Assembly (NCBI GenBank): GCA_949752745.1
Contig: OX457027.1
Coordinates: 89,301,720-89,365,719 of the forward strand
DNA length: 64,000 nt
Source: Protula sp. h YS-2021
Taxonomy: Eukaryota > Annelida > Polychaeta > Sabellida > Serpulidae
Direction of reading: 5' to 3'
A model generated the notes under the pieces. It saw only the letters and a program-made list of their open reading frames with translations. It was not told the DNA's origin and made no database searches. Numbering within the stretch: the first letter of the stretch is position 1; each line of letters begins with the position of its first letter. A program made the position numbers and the translations under genes. Shown in pieces: positions 62,605 through 64,000 of the stretch.

Positions 62605-64000
62605 TTACTGATGTGATTTTCTCTTCTGAAATAGCAAATGTATGCCACTTTTAGAGCGAAGAACAACATCCGGTAACATTTTGATTTCTTTGGTCGTGTC
62701 GACGCTAAATTCGAAACTGTGGAGAATTCTCGCAACAGTGGTTTTCATTTCATTCATGGCAAACGTCTGCCCAATGCAATTGCGCGGACCGGCTGAAAAT
62801 GGCATGAAAGCGTAGGGATCCATCTTAGCGATTCTCTCAGGCAGGAATCTATCTGGATCGTACGTCATGGGATCCTCCCACACCGCCGCGTTATGATGCA
62901 TGTTCCAGATTGAAAGATCCACTATAGTTCCGGGGGCAAGAATTTTCCCATCAATTGGAAACGGTTTGGTTGTTTCGCGGCTGGTGAAATAAACGGGTGG
63001 ATGAAGCCTCAGTGATTCCTTGATACACATGGTAAGATAAGACAGCTCGCTCATATCGCTCCATGTTAACCTCTCACTCTCTCTACCGGTGAGAAGACCA
63101 TCCACTTCATCCCGGGCGCGTTCCTGAATTTCCGGATGCCGCGCCAAGTTGTAGAGGATCCAGGAGATTCCGGAAGCTGTCGTGTCGTGACCTTCAAACA
63201 TGAACGTCTCCACCTCGTCGCGGATCTCCAGATCAGTGAGTCCCTTCCCTGTGTCGTCTCGTGCTAATAGCAGAATATCGAGGAAATCGACGTACCTCTT
63301 GCGTGGCGTTTGACTTGCGTTGTTTTCAAGTTCGTCTCTTCTCTTCTTTATGATGTCATTAGCTACTTCATGAGAATAGGCACAGAGCTTCGCGAATTTC
63401 TTGCCATTCTCAGTCAGATAATACAACCAGTTTATATATAAATGGGGGTTAAAATTCCTATCCACAATAAGAGTTGACAAGTCCTTGACTGCTTTGACAT
63501 ACGGGTCTTCGTCTCCTTGTCCCTGGACATCTCTCTGTGTCGAAAACGCACAACGTAATATAATGTCAAGTGTACAAAGACCCACCGGATTGTAAACATC
63601 CATGCTATTTCCGGTTTGCGCCGATTTTGTGTCAAATTTATGCATGAGTGTCTCGACACATGTGTTATACACATCCATGTACGGTTTAAGGACATCGAAA
63701 TGGAACCCAGGCGTGAGAAGCCGCCGATTTCGGAACCACTTATCGCCGGAGCTAATCAAGAGACCATCGCCTATCCATGGAAACAGCAGCGAGTATCCAC
63801 CACCGCCGGTTAGACACTTCGGTTCGGCAGTCTTGGCCATTTGTTTCATTGTTTCCGGGTGACTTAACACCAACACTGGTCGCAAAGGACCAAAATAGAA
63901 AGCAAAATATCGCGGGTATTTGACTGTCCACTCCACCCACTGCATAAGCCCCTCGTGTGTCTGTCCGGGGTGCAGGTGGAAATGGCCGCCAATGCTGGTG
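62605..64000 (-). CDS. Cytochrome P450, CYP4F-like, 5' end beyond window
   Basis: About 464 codons in one open frame, continuing past the right edge (the frame is open from 63999 through IGGHFHLHPGQ before the internal Met at 63945). Motifs: helix C region WFRNRRLLTPGFHF; I-helix FMFEGHDTTASG with the Glu that CYP4 enzymes use to attach heme covalently; KESLRLHPP (ExxR); PDRFLPER; and heme loop FSAGPRNCIGQTFA with the axial Cys. The C-terminus is complete. CYP4 enzymes are membrane-bound microsomal monooxygenases that usually omega-hydroxylate fatty acids or eicosanoids. No intron interrupts the 1.4 kb, which is unusual for this family in animals and may mean a retrocopy or lineage-specific intron loss. 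All key residues are intact. The exact subfamily is not resolved. Confidence 0.95.
   Translation of the reverse strand, partial: TSIGGHFHLHPGQTHEGLMQWVEWTVKYPRYFAFYFGPLRPVLVLSHPETMKQMAKTAEPKCLTGGGGYSLLFPWIGDGLLISSGDKWFRNRRLLTPGFHFDVLKPYMDVYNTCVETLMHKFDTKSAQTGNSMDVYNPVGLCTLDIILRCAFSTQRDVQGQGDEDPYVKAVKDLSTLIVDRNFNPHLYINWLYYLTENGKKFAKLCAYSHEVANDIIKKRRDELENNASQTPRKRYVDFLDILLLARDDTGKGLTDLEIRDEVETFMFEGHDTTASGISWILYNLARHPEIQERARDEVDGLLTGRESERLTWSDMSELSYLTMCIKESLRLHPPVYFTSRETTKPFPIDGKILAPGTIVDLSIWNMHHNAAVWEDPMTYDPDRFLPERIAKMDPYAFMPFSAGPRNCIGQTFAMNEMKTTVARILHSFEFSVDTTKEIKMLPDVVLRSKSGIHLLFQKRKSHQ

Overview
The window is nuclear DNA of an animal, most likely a marine invertebrate. The evidence is spliced host genes (a three-exon caveolin and a CYP4-type cytochrome P450), a Polinton/Maverick element, a decayed L1/Tx1-like LINE, many minisatellites and microsatellites, and unusually many long poly-C/poly-G tracts. 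I cannot name the phylum from the sequence alone. Gene density outside the mobile elements is very low, and most short open frames are chance or repeat-derived.

Layout. 1-110 holds the start of an unrecognised gene that runs off the left edge (minus strand). 4149-6883 is a 2.7-kb Polinton-type non-autonomous element with long inverted repeats, a 6-bp target duplication and one zinc-finger gene broken by an in-frame stop. 10.0-11.6 kb is a cluster of minisatellites. 11910-28202 and 28203-44477 are two nearly identical head-to-tail copies of a 16.3-kb segment. Each copy carries a complete caveolin gene, a CRE-rich 1.1-kb element inserted in a dead LINE, a remnant Polinton end, and several tandem arrays.

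44704-58580 is a 13.9-kb Polinton/adintovirus-like element flanked by the perfect 6-bp duplication GACCAC. It has TATA-led gene blocks that converge on a repeat-rich centre near 51.4-51.8 kb. The plus block encodes three small helical proteins, a PC4-like/zinc protein, a NADAR-family protein, a retrovirus-type integrase with a chromodomain (split by one frameshift), an A32/FtsK-type ATPase and two small basic proteins. The minus block encodes an intact protein-primed family B DNA polymerase, four PC4-like proteins and a separate small protein inside the right terminal repeat. No jelly-roll capsid protein or capsid protease is visible. 58.6-62.5 kb holds more tandem arrays. 62605-64000 is a CYP4F-like P450 open to the right edge.

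How it fits together. The polymerase, integrase and inverted repeats would copy and insert the element. The PC4-like proteins are plausible single-strand DNA binders or transcription cofactors. The NADAR protein may remove ADP-ribose modifications. Maf/AP-1-type palindromes sit beside several of its promoters. All four Polinton-type ends in the window start AGTAG and carry TGACGTCA sites, so autonomous and non-autonomous members of one superfamily appear to have shaped this locus. The tandem duplication has doubled the caveolin dose, unless it is an assembly artefact.
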